This document shows, piece after piece, positions 49,960 through 57,380 of a DNA stretch of 64,000 nucleotides. Position 1 is the first letter of the stretch; each line of letters starts with the position of its first letter. The translations under genes were made by a program, and so were the position numbers. Below the pieces are notes generated by a model. That model saw only the letters and a list, made by a program, of their open reading frames with translations, was not told where the DNA came from and did not search any database. The stretch is from positions 41,668 through 105,667 of the forward strand of contig DMEU01000022.1 in the NCBI GenBank assembly GCA_003451585.1, given 5' to 3'. This DNA comes from Candidatus Omnitrophota bacterium (GTDB lineage Bacteria > Omnitrophota > Gorgyraeia > Velamenicoccales > Velamenicoccaceae).

Positions 49960-50883
49960 ATGAAAAAGGTATCTATTATAGGGGCAGGCAATGTGGGCGG
50001 GACGACCGCGATGAGGATAGCCGAGACCGGCTTAGCCAGTGTTGTCCTGATAGACACCGTGGAGAACGTGGCCTGCGCTAAAGCGTCGGACCTTGAAGAT
50101 GCCAGGTATTCTCTGGGCAGTGACACGCGCGTGGAAGGCTCATCCGATATAAGCCGTATCGACGGCTCTGATATCGTTGTCATGACAGCAGGTCTGCCAA
50201 GAAAGCCGGGCATGACACGCGAAGACTTGCTCGTCAAGAATGCCGAGATCATGACGAACGTATGTATCGGTATAGCCGAATACGCCAAGGACGCTATCTT
50301 GATAGTCGTCAGCAATCCTTTGGATGTTATGACGTATCTGGCGTTTAAAAAAACAGGTTTTCCCCGCGAAAGAGTTTTTGGCATGGGCGTAAATCTCGAT
50401 ACGTCCCGTTTTGCCAATTTGATATCCAAAAAATTGTTTATCGGCACAGAGCATATACAGGCATTGGTCATAGGCAGCCACGGCGAGACGATGCTTCCTT
50501 TACCGCGCCTGACAAAGGTCAGAGGTAAGGCCTTGACAGAGCTTTTGGCCGCGGCTGATGTGGATAGCCTTGTGAAGCAGACCAGGGGCAGGGGTGCCGA
50601 GATAGTATCATTGTACGGTTCGGGCAGCGCCTATATGGCACCGTCTGCAGCCATATTCCAGCTAGTTGAGACCATCCTTACGGAACACCGCAGGGAGCTT
50701 CCCGTCAGCGTTGTTCTAGACGGCGAGTACGGCCTTTATGATGTTTCTATAGGCGTTCCGGCAGAGATAAATTCAAGAGGCGTGGAAAAGATCCTAGAAG
50801 TTGACTTAAGCGTTGAAGAAAAAGAGGCTTTTTTACAATCTGCCCGATCGATCCAGGATTCCATTAAAGCCCTCAACATCTAA
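49960..50883 (+). CDS. mdh: Malate dehydrogenase (LDH-like type)
   Basis: A 307-residue NAD-dependent malate dehydrogenase interconverting malate and oxaloacetate. VSIIGAGNVGGTTAMRIAE is the Rossmann motif. The substrate loop TAGLPRKPGMTREDL has Arg at the discriminating position, which favours malate over lactate. The catalytic His lies in IGSHGETMLPL, where Glu replaces the usual Asp after Gly. It starts four bases after the isocitrate dehydrogenase-like gene. Confidence 0.94.
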   Translation: MKKVSIIGAGNVGGTTAMRIAETGLASVVLIDTVENVACAKASDLEDARYSLGSDTRVEGSSDISRIDGSDIVVMTAGLPRKPGMTREDLLVKNAEIMTNVCIGIAEYAKDAILIVVSNPLDVMTYLAFKKTGFPRERVFGMGVNLDTSRFANLISKKLFIGTEHIQALVIGSHGETMLPLPRLTKVRGKALTELLAAADVDSLVKQTRGRGAEIVSLYGSGSAYMAPSAAIFQLVETILTEHRRELPVSVVLDGEYGLYDVSIGVPAEINSRGVEKILEVDLSVEEKEAFLQSARSIQDSIKALNI

Positions 50884-50895
50884 ACGAGGCTGAAC

Positions 50896-52149
50896 ATGGA
50901 TTATGATGTTTGTATTATCGGAGCCGGCTGGGCAGGATTTAACGCGGCGCTTGCCGCAGTCCGCCTGGGAAAAAAGGCGTGCATAGCCGAAGCGGGCCAG
51001 ATCGGCGGCACATGCTTAAACCGCGGTTGTATCCCCACCAAGGCCTTTGTCCATTATTCTAAATCAGGCCTTTCCTTATCCGATATCCAGAAGAAAAAAA
51101 ATGAAACCGTTGCGCGCTTGAGCGACGGAATGTCGTATCTCGTAAGATCGAAAAAAATAGATTATTTTCAAGGTAAGGCCATTATCCATAAGGACGGCTC
51201 TGTCTCTATAGGCGCGGACAAAGAGATAAGGCCTGGATATATTTTGATAGCCTCCGGTTCTGCCCCGAAAGACCTGCCAGGATTTAAGATAGACCATCAG
51301 AAGATAGTTTCAAGTGATGACATGCTGTCCTTAGAGGAGGCCCCGAAAAAACTCCTTATAATCGGCGGAGGCGTCATCGGCTGTGAGTTTGCTTCGATAT
51401 TCGCGCGGCTTGGTTCTGATGTGACTATTGTGGAGATCGCAGGCCAGCTATTGCCAGGCCTGGATACCCAGGTAAGCAAGAGGTTGGCATCAGCCTTTCA
51501 GAAGGCCGGGATAAATGTTTTTTTGGGTAAAGGCGCGCAAGATCTTGATCTAAGCGGATTTGATAAGGTATTATTGAGCGTTGGCAGGAGCGCTATTACC
51601 GACGGGCTATGGGAAGACGGAACGGGTATAAAGACAGATAAAGGTTTTATCGGTGTAGATAGAGAGCTAAAGACCGCAAGGCCGAATATCTTTGCCGCAG
51701 GCGATTGCATCGGAGGTTATATGTTGGCGCACGTGGCCAGTTACGAAGGTGAGCTTGCGGTAAACAATATGTTCGCAAAGCCGCAGAAGAGGGACTATTC
51801 CGTTATCCCAAGCAGTATTTTCACGTCTCCTGAAGCAGGCTCGGTAGGCTTGAGCGAGGAGGAGGCAGGGCAATTTGGAGCGACATATAAGGCCTTGACC
51901 GTGCATTTTTTATCGATAGGCATGAGCCATATCTTAGGCGATACCCAGGGTTTTGCAAAGGTCATAGTCGATCTAAAAAGCGGCAAGATACTTGGGGCCG
52001 CCATTATCGGGCTGCAGGCGACGGAACTCGTGAATATTTTTTCTGTGATAATGAAGAACGGTATAACTATCCAGGAATTAAAGAAAACGATATTTGCCCA
52101 CCCCAGTATTTCAGAGATAGTGGCAGAGGTGGCTAAAAGCTTCGATTGA
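50896..52149 (+). CDS. lpd: Dihydrolipoyl dehydrogenase-like flavoprotein
   Basis: A 417-residue FAD-dependent disulfide oxidoreductase that reoxidises dihydrolipoyl groups with NAD. CIIGAGWAGFNAAL binds FAD, and GGTCLNRGCIPTKA carries the redox cysteines C40 and C45. LLIIGGGVIGCEFASIFARLG binds NAD, and FAAGDCIGG is the second FAD motif. The C-terminal active-site FAHPSISEIV retains the His-Glu pair. It is about 45 residues shorter than typical Lpd. The lipoyl transferase and lipoyl domain genes that follow support the lipoyl role rather than another disulfide reductase. Confidence 0.9.
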   Translation: MDYDVCIIGAGWAGFNAALAAVRLGKKACIAEAGQIGGTCLNRGCIPTKAFVHYSKSGLSLSDIQKKKNETVARLSDGMSYLVRSKKIDYFQGKAIIHKDGSVSIGADKEIRPGYILIASGSAPKDLPGFKIDHQKIVSSDDMLSLEEAPKKLLIIGGGVIGCEFASIFARLGSDVTIVEIAGQLLPGLDTQVSKRLASAFQKAGINVFLGKGAQDLDLSGFDKVLLSVGRSAITDGLWEDGTGIKTDKGFIGVDRELKTARPNIFAAGDCIGGYMLAHVASYEGELAVNNMFAKPQKRDYSVIPSSIFTSPEAGSVGLSEEEAGQFGATYKALTVHFLSIGMSHILGDTQGFAKVIVDLKSGKILGAAIIGLQATELVNIFSVIMKNGITIQELKKTIFAHPSISEIVAEVAKSFD

Positions 52150-52152
52150 TCA

Positions 52153-52821
52153 ATGAGCATTAAAAATGAATGTAATATTTTAGATGCCGGCATGCTTGAT
52201 TATCCTCAAGCTTTCGCTTTGCAAAAAAGGATCGTGGATAATGTGATATGCGGCAAGGCGTCACATACGCTGATCTCATGCCAGCATCCGCATGTCATTA
52301 CTTTAAGCCGCAGGACCAGCAAGGAGAACATACTGGCGCCGCGGCAAGAGCTTGAGAAGTGCGGCGTAGGCATTTATTGCGCTGATAGGGGCGGTGATGT
52401 GACCTACCACGGCCCGGGCCAGATAGTCTTATATCCTATCTTTGACCTGCGCCGCGACAAAAAGGACCTCCACCTGTATTTAAGAAAATTAGAAGAGGTT
52501 GTGATCCTTGCCCTCGTAGATAATTTTGGTTTAAATGCCCATAGGAAGAGCGGCCTTACGGGCGTATGGGTAGGGCCTTATAAAGTGGCATCTATCGGCA
52601 TAGGGGTAAGGCACTGGGTTACATACCATGGCGTTGCTTTAAATGTCAAAACAGATAAGGACTTTTTTTCATTGATAAAGCCGTGCGGCATGGATGTGGA
52701 GATGGCATCAATAAATGATTTTTTTGATGATGATGTCTTAGTTGAAAGCGTGCGCGAAATGCTTATAAAAAGTTTTTGTGAGGTTTTTAAAGTTAAAGAT
52801 AACAGGAGACAGAAAACATGA
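52153..52821 (+). CDS. lipB: Octanoyltransferase LipB
   Basis: A 222-residue enzyme that moves octanoyl groups from ACP to lipoyl domains, the first step of lipoate synthesis. QHPHVITLSRR, RGGDVTYHGPGQIVLYPIFDL (the central family signature, given in part as DVTYHGPGQ), TGVWVGPYKVASIGIGVRHWVTYHG with the catalytic Lys, and GVALNV are present. LipA, which adds the sulfurs, is not in the window. The end overlaps the lipoyl-domain gene by four bases, so the modifying enzyme and its substrate are coupled. Confidence 0.95.
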   Translation: MSIKNECNILDAGMLDYPQAFALQKRIVDNVICGKASHTLISCQHPHVITLSRRTSKENILAPRQELEKCGVGIYCADRGGDVTYHGPGQIVLYPIFDLRRDKKDLHLYLRKLEEVVILALVDNFGLNAHRKSGLTGVWVGPYKVASIGIGVRHWVTYHGVALNVKTDKDFFSLIKPCGMDVEMASINDFFDDDVLVESVREMLIKSFCEVFKVKDNRRQKT

Positions 52822-53081
52822 TTAAAGTCTATTTGCCGGAGTTGGGAGAGAACATAACAAAAGCCACTATCTCTTACTGGTATGCCGAGGAGGGTGCAAG
52901 TGTTGTCGAGGGCACTGACCTCGTAGAGGTGGCTACCGATAAGGCTACGTTCAATGTGCCTGCCCCATGTTCAGGCACGCTTGTGGAGGTTGTCGCTCAT
53001 GAAGGCGACACCGTCCACCCCGGAGAAGTCCTGGCTGCTATCGAAGAGGACACCGTCTCAGACGACAAGACAGAAGAGTAG
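52818..53081 (+). CDS. Free-standing lipoyl-domain protein
   Basis: An 87-residue protein that is only a lipoyl domain. IKVYLPELGENITKATI starts it, and VATDKATFNVPAP contains the lysine (K42) that would be lipoylated, in the DKA form used by lipoyl rather than biotinyl domains. The last ten residues are acidic. There is no E2 catalytic or E1-binding domain. It resembles the N-terminal domain of E2 subunits, or the H protein in concept, but lacks the GcvH features. It overlaps lipB by four bases and is followed by a terminator. Confidence 0.85.
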   Translation: MIKVYLPELGENITKATISYWYAEEGASVVEGTDLVEVATDKATFNVPAPCSGTLVEVVAHEGDTVHPGEVLAAIEEDTVSDDKTEE

Positions 53082-53083
53082 CC

Positions 53084-53159
53084 ATGGCCTTAGGATGTGT
53101 CATTGAGAGCGCTTTTTGCGAAGCAATCCAATGAGACTAAACGCTCAGGGCCATTTTTT
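53084..53159 (+). terminator. Intrinsic terminator closing the metabolic block
   Basis: ATGGCCT at 53084-53090 pairs with AGGGCCAT at 53147-53154 with one bulge. Inside, CATTG and CAATG, or GAGCG and CGCTC, give further pairing. The structure is followed by a run of six T (53154-53159). It is a long but convincing stem that ends the leuC-lipoyl transcript. Confidence 0.6.
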
Positions 53160-53165
53160 CTCAAC

Positions 53166-53194
53166 TTGACATATTCAGGCTTTTTGTGTATATT
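53166..53194 (+). promoter_or_regulatory. Sigma70-like promoter of the HTH gene
   Basis: TTGACA at 53166-53171 is a perfect -35. TATATT at 53189-53194 lies after exactly 17 bases; TATTAT at 53191-53196 overlaps it. It lies seven bases after the preceding T-tract and about 50 bases before the HTH gene. Confidence 0.8.
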
Positions 53195-53243
53195 ATCTTG
53201 AGTTGTGTTTAATTCGTTATAGTTTATACATGGCCGGAGGCGC

Positions 53244-53459
53244 ATGCCGCAAAAAGAGATAATGGAAGCTAAGGAGGTAGCGGAATATTTGCATCTGCAC
53301 CCTTTTACTGTCCATAAGTTTGCGCGCGAAGGGAAATTGCCTTGTTTTAAGATAGGTAATGACTGGAGATTCAGGCGTTCCGCGGTTGAGGAGTGGGTAA
53401 AGCTCCAGGAAGAAATAAACCATAAAAATAGATCTAAATCGAGCTCTCCTAAAAAATAG
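53244..53459 (+). CDS. Excisionase-family (MerR-like) helix-turn-helix DNA-binding protein
   Basis: A 71-residue protein: one winged-helix domain of the excisionase/HTH_17 type (residues 6-55; EAKEVAEYLHLHPFTVHKFAREGKLP, given in part as HLHPFTVHKFAREGKL, then FKIGNDWRFRRSAVEEW) and a basic Ser/Lys-rich tail. ATG 53244 follows GGAGG by five bases. Such small proteins act as local regulators or recombination directionality factors; no integrase is near, so a regulatory role for the adjacent acyl cluster is more likely. It has its own strong promoter and terminator. Confidence 0.85.
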   Translation: MPQKEIMEAKEVAEYLHLHPFTVHKFAREGKLPCFKIGNDWRFRRSAVEEWVKLQEEINHKNRSKSSSPKK

Positions 53460-53471
53460 GGGAGTTTTTTT
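53444..53471 (+). terminator. Intrinsic terminator overlapping the HTH stop codon
   Basis: CTCTCCTA at 53444-53451 pairs with TAGGGGAG at 53457-53464 (one G-U) over a five-base A loop, followed by seven T (53465-53471). The right arm contains the HTH stop codon TAG and also the only Shine-Dalgarno-like sequence (GGGGAG) before the ketosynthase-like gene at 53477. It may therefore act as terminator, attenuator or translational block for the cluster downstream. Confidence 0.75.
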
Positions 53472-53476
53472 ATTGT

Positions 53477-54721
53477 ATGAATGATAAGAGGATAGTGATA
53501 ACAGGGGTGGGTGTCGTGGCCTCAAACGGCATAGGTAAAGAGGCCTTTTGGAGCGCGCTGGAAAATGGCGCGACAGGTATCAAAGAAGTATCGCTTTTTG
53601 ACACTTCGACATTCAAGACAAAACTCGCCGGCGAGATAAAGGATTTTGACGCTAAAGTTTATCTTGGGGAAAAAGGCCTGCGGCTATTGGATCGTAGCAC
53701 AAAACTTGTGAATGTCGCGGCAAAACTGGCTTTGGAGGACGCGAAATTCACCGTTACCAAAGAGAATACCGATGAGGTCGGAGTAGTCGTAGGCACGACC
53801 TTAGGGAGTGTCTGGAGCATAAGCGAGTTTGACAAGACCGCCCTTCGCGAAGGGCCCAGGTATGTAAACCCGGCGCTTTTCCCAAACACAGTCATCAATT
53901 CGCCCGCAAGCCAGATATCCATTCGTTTCGGGATCGAAGGCTTTAATACTACCATCGCTACAGGTTTTACCTCAAGCTTAGACGCGTTGATGTACGCGCG
54001 CGATTTTATCAACTTCGGCCGCGCAAAGGCCGTGCTTGTGGGCGGAGTGGAGGAACTGTGCCTCCAGACGTATCTTGGATTTTATAAGCTTAAATTTCTT
54101 GCCGGCTCAAAGGATGAAGGTGGTATTGAGCTATCATGCCCGTTTGATAAAAGGCGCAGCGGCATAGTGTTTGGCGAAGGGTCTGCTATGGTGCTTTTAG
54201 AGGATTTTGAAAGCGCCAAGGCGCGGGGTGCCAAAATATATGCGGAGCTGAAGTCCATCGGGTATGCCTTTGACCCATTCCGCGTCAACAAGTACAATCG
54301 CCGCGGCCCCGGCATCCGCAAGGCTCTTAGAGAGGCCTTGCTTGATGCGGAGATGAAGCCGTCGGATATCGATTACATAAGCGCCAATGCCAATTCAACA
54401 ATAGAGGCGGACCAGATCGAGACAGAGGCCATCAAAGAAGTTTTTGCAGAGACCGCCTCAAAGATCCCCGTCAGCGCCATCAAGTCGCAGGTGGGCGAAA
54501 CATTCAGCGCGTCGGGCGCTATGCAGTTGGCTGCCGGCATCGGGTCGCTTGAGAAGCAATTTGTGCCTGCCACGCTTAATTACGAGGAAAAGGACAGCCA
54601 TTGTGATTTAGACTGCGTGCCGGACAAGTCAAGGAAGGCAGACCTTAAAAATATTCTTTTGAGTTGTTTCGGACCCAGCGGCGTAAGTAATTGTGTAGTC
54701 CTATCAAAATATGGAATTTAA
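53477..54721 (+). CDS. Ketosynthase-like protein without catalytic triad (KS-beta / chain-length-factor-like)
   Basis: A 414-residue thiolase-fold protein of the FabF family. The fold is complete (RIVITGVGVVASNGIG, DRSTKLVNVAAKLALEDA, FGEGSAMVLLEDFE, ISANANST, FGPSGVSNCVVL). All three catalytic residues are gone. The nucleophile region reads TTIATGFTSS (about residues 157-167) without Cys. The first His motif AHGTGT is ANANST (303-308). The second motif GH is GE (340-341). Such proteins pair with an active ketosynthase in type II polyketide and aryl-polyene systems, where they set chain length. The intact partner is encoded at 56142. The end overlaps the ketoreductase gene by 11 bases. Confidence 0.85.
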   Translation: MNDKRIVITGVGVVASNGIGKEAFWSALENGATGIKEVSLFDTSTFKTKLAGEIKDFDAKVYLGEKGLRLLDRSTKLVNVAAKLALEDAKFTVTKENTDEVGVVVGTTLGSVWSISEFDKTALREGPRYVNPALFPNTVINSPASQISIRFGIEGFNTTIATGFTSSLDALMYARDFINFGRAKAVLVGGVEELCLQTYLGFYKLKFLAGSKDEGGIELSCPFDKRRSGIVFGEGSAMVLLEDFESAKARGAKIYAELKSIGYAFDPFRVNKYNRRGPGIRKALREALLDAEMKPSDIDYISANANSTIEADQIETEAIKEVFAETASKIPVSAIKSQVGETFSASGAMQLAAGIGSLEKQFVPATLNYEEKDSHCDLDCVPDKSRKADLKNILLSCFGPSGVSNCVVLSKYGI

Positions 54722-55460
54722 AGATAAAGTAGCCATTGTGACCGGCGCGGCCAGGGGCATAGGACGGGCGATAGCGCTTGATCTGGCAAGAGAGGGCGCA
54801 AAAATAGCATTTAATTACCAGAAGAGCGACAGCGACGCCAAGTCTCTTTTGGAAGAGATCGAAAAACTCGGCTCTACAGCATTAAGCTTTAAGGGCGATG
54901 TGCGCAATTTCGACCTGGCAAAAGAATTCGTAGAGCAGGTGAAGTCTTTTTTTGGGCAATTGGATTTTTTGGTCAATAATGCCGGCATAACGCGTGACAA
55001 GGCTTTAATGAATATGGAAAAAGAAGACTGGCAGGAGGTCATCGATACGAACCTGACGGGGTATTTTAATATGTCGCGCTCGGTAATAGTTACGTTCTTG
55101 AAGCAGAAGAGCGGCGGTATAGTGAACATTTCATCCATTAGCGGTATTTCCGGCATCGCGCGGCAGGTTAATTATTCCGCCTCAAAGGCCGGCATAATAG
55201 GCATGACGAAGGCATTGGCCCGTGAAGTCGCGCCTTATAACATAAGGGTCAATTGCGTGGCGCCTGGTTTTATTGAAACAGACATGACAAACGCATTGAG
55301 AGAGGACGTTAAGAAAAAGTCCGTTGATTCCATTCCTGCCGGCCGGTTCGGCAGGCCCGAGGAAGTGGCGAAAGTCGTGTCGTTCTTGTTAAGCGAGAGG
55401 TCCAACTACATCACAGGACAAGTCATCAAGGTCGACGGCGGGCTTCACACCACGTATTAA
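54711..55460 (+). CDS. fabG: 3-oxoacyl-ACP reductase (FabG-like SDR)
   Basis: A 249-residue short-chain dehydrogenase that reduces 3-ketoacyl-ACP to 3-hydroxyacyl-ACP with NADPH. IVTGAARGIGRAIALDLA binds the cofactor. The catalytic Ser-Tyr-Lys are S142, Y155 and K159 (NISSISG; NYSASKA). VNNAGITRDK and NCVAPGFIETDM are FabG signatures. The start ATG 54711 lies within the end of the KS-beta-like gene (11-base overlap). It is probably dedicated to the cluster. Confidence 0.93.
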   Translation: MEFKDKVAIVTGAARGIGRAIALDLAREGAKIAFNYQKSDSDAKSLLEEIEKLGSTALSFKGDVRNFDLAKEFVEQVKSFFGQLDFLVNNAGITRDKALMNMEKEDWQEVIDTNLTGYFNMSRSVIVTFLKQKSGGIVNISSISGISGIARQVNYSASKAGIIGMTKALAREVAPYNIRVNCVAPGFIETDMTNALREDVKKKSVDSIPAGRFGRPEEVAKVVSFLLSERSNYITGQVIKVDGGLHTTY

Positions 55461-55468
55461 AGGAGAAT

Positions 55469-55708
55469 ATGGCTGATATTAAAAAGGACGTTTTAGAGAT
55501 CGTCTCTATGGTAGTCGAGAAAGACGCTAAAGAGATACCGCTTGACGCGCACCTTATCCAGGATGTAGGCGCGGATTCTATGATGGCGCTTGAGATCCTG
55601 GCCGCGCTTGAAAAAAAATATCGCATCGTTATCCCCGAAGATAAATTAAAGGAAATGACCACGGTAAATAAGATCATCGCGATGGTTGAGACAGCTAAAA
55701 AAAGATGA
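55469..55708 (+). CDS. Acyl carrier protein
   Basis: A 79-residue ACP. The phosphopantetheine attachment serine is S37 in DVGADSMMALEIL, a DSM variant of the common DSL motif, found in several specialised carrier proteins. Helices I-IV can be followed throughout. AAAGGAG is present just upstream. The stop codon overlaps the start of the dehydratase gene (ATGA). It would carry the growing chain for the ketosynthase pair on either side. Confidence 0.93.
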   Translation: MADIKKDVLEIVSMVVEKDAKEIPLDAHLIQDVGADSMMALEILAALEKKYRIVIPEDKLKEMTTVNKIIAMVETAKKR

Positions 55709-56145
55709 ATAAAATACTAGAAACCGAAGATATAAAGAAGCTTATCCCTCAACGATACCCTTTTTTGATGCTGGACCGCGTAATTGAGGCAAGCCCCGAG
55801 AAAGTCGTAGCTATCAAGAATGTCTCAATTAACGAGAGTTATTTTTCCGGCCACTTCCCCGACCAAAAAGTGATGCCCGGCGTCCTGATGATCGAGGCCA
55901 TGGCGCAGGCCGGCATTATCCTGTATAAGCAAAAGTTCCAGAATGACAATTTGCTTTATTTGGTATCCGTCAAATCGCGATTTTTTAGCCCTGTGGTTCC
56001 AGGTGATCAGTTAAGGATAGAAGTTACATCCATGAAGATGCTGTCTAAGATGGGTATTTTTAAGGCAGAGACTAAAGTGGGGGATAAGAAGATAGCTGAG
56101 GCTGAAATTGCTTTCGGCTCACAAGAAGCAAGATCAGGGCTATGA
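55705..56145 (+). CDS. fabZ: 3-hydroxyacyl-ACP dehydratase (FabZ-like)
   Basis: A 146-residue hot-dog-fold dehydratase that turns 3-hydroxyacyl-ACP into trans-2-enoyl-ACP. LIPQRYPFLMLDRV opens the protein. The catalytic His50 and Glu64 lie in SGHFPDQKVMPGVLMIEAMAQAG, quoted in part as GHFPDQKVMPG. It overlaps the ACP gene by four bases and the next ketosynthase gene by four bases. No enoyl reductase follows, so double bonds could be kept, giving a polyene. Confidence 0.94.
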   Translation: MNKILETEDIKKLIPQRYPFLMLDRVIEASPEKVVAIKNVSINESYFSGHFPDQKVMPGVLMIEAMAQAGIILYKQKFQNDNLLYLVSVKSRFFSPVVPGDQLRIEVTSMKMLSKMGIFKAETKVGDKKIAEAEIAFGSQEARSGL

Positions 56146-57380
56146 CCAGTAAATTTAAAGACCCCAAGCGCCGCGTTGTTGTCACCGGCTTAGGGGTGGT
56201 TTCTTCCCTGGGCATTGGCGTCGACGATTTTTGGAAAAACCTCATTGCCGGTAAGTCCGGAATCTCCGAAATTGAATCCTTCGATACCTCCGCATACCCC
56301 GTTCACAAAGGCGGAGAAGTAAAAAACTTCAAGCCCGAACAGTTCATAGACCGTCGCAAGATCAAATCCCTAGGCCGCGCCTCCCAAATGGCCATCGCCG
56401 CAGCAAAACTTGCTATACAAGACGCCAAACTTAAACATTCTGATGTGACTAAAGGCGGCGTTATTTTAGGAACAACTATGGGTGAAGCGCAGATATTAGA
56501 ATTGCTGGATAAAATTTGGGTTGAAAAGGGGCAGAATGAGCTCACTTATGGTTTAATCTCTGCCTATTTAAGTAATAATTTGTCACTTAATGTGGGTATT
56601 GAATTATGGACTTCTAATTTTAATGCTGTTATGCCTACGGCTTGTTCATCAAGCAATTACGCTATAGGTTATGGATTTGATTTAATAAGTTTTGGTTCTG
56701 CTGAAGTAATGTTTTGTGGCGGATCCGATGCTTTTTCCAAAGTAGCTTTTACGGGCTTTAACCGTCTTCTGGCTATGGCCCCTGAAAAATGCCAGCCATT
56801 TGACAAAAATAGAAAAGGCATGATGCTAGGCGAAGGAGCTGGCATTCTAGTTTTAGAGTCTTTGGAACATGCGGAAAAAAGAGGTGCTAAAATTTATGCA
56901 GAGATATTAGGCTATGGTTTAAGTTGCGATGCGCATCATATGACGCAGCCGTCAGAGAATGGTATCGCTAAGTGCATAGAGAAAGCTATAAGAGAATCGG
57001 GTATTTCCAAAGATGATATTGACTATATCAGCGCACATGGAACAGGGACACCTCAGAATGATAAGGCAGAATGTGCTGCTTTCAAGAAAGTTTTTGAGGA
57101 AAGGGCCAAGAATATCCCAATCAGCTCTATAAAATCTGCTCTTGGTCATACAATGGGCGCTGCATCAGCTATAGAGGCGATTACTTGCAGTAAGGTCATT
57201 GTAGAAAGCGTCCTGCCTCCCACAATTAATTTTGAAACAAAAGATGAAGAATGCGACATCGATTGCGTGCCTAACGAAGCAAGAAAGAAAATGGTCAAGA
57301 TGGTATTAAACAATTCTTGCGCTTTTGGTGGAAATGATGCATGCGTTGTATTAAATTTTTTTCCTAATCGCAATGCTTAA
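56142..57380 (+). CDS. fabF: Beta-ketoacyl-ACP synthase II (intact KS-alpha)
   Basis: A 412-residue condensing enzyme with the full triad: C168 (PTACSSSN), H299 (SAHGTGTPQND) and H336 (KSALGHTMGAAS). It extends acyl-ACP with malonyl-ACP units. It would form a heterodimer with the triad-less protein encoded at 53477, or act alone as FabF. The gene is a compositional mosaic: 56161-56220 contains 38 G+C of 60, while 56461-56520 contains 21 of 60, and AT-rich codons continue to the end. The reading frame is intact across the change. It overlaps fabZ by four bases and the next gene by eight. Confidence 0.94.
   Translation: MTSKFKDPKRRVVVTGLGVVSSLGIGVDDFWKNLIAGKSGISEIESFDTSAYPVHKGGEVKNFKPEQFIDRRKIKSLGRASQMAIAAAKLAIQDAKLKHSDVTKGGVILGTTMGEAQILELLDKIWVEKGQNELTYGLISAYLSNNLSLNVGIELWTSNFNAVMPTACSSSNYAIGYGFDLISFGSAEVMFCGGSDAFSKVAFTGFNRLLAMAPEKCQPFDKNRKGMMLGEGAGILVLESLEHAEKRGAKIYAEILGYGLSCDAHHMTQPSENGIAKCIEKAIRESGISKDDIDYISAHGTGTPQNDKAECAAFKKVFEERAKNIPISSIKSALGHTMGAASAIEAITCSKVIVESVLPPTINFETKDEECDIDCVPNEARKKMVKMVLNNSCAFGGNDACVVLNFFPNRNA

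Noticed and set aside
53244..53459. Excisionase-like gene as sign of a prophage or integrative element
   Set aside because: No integrase, att-like direct repeats or phage genes were found around it; similar small HTH proteins are common as chromosomal regulators.
53477..54721. Ketosynthase-like gene as a decaying pseudogene
   Set aside because: The frame is complete, structural motifs are kept, it is overlapped by fabG, and a full partner ketosynthase lies in the same cluster, so a non-catalytic subunit is more likely.
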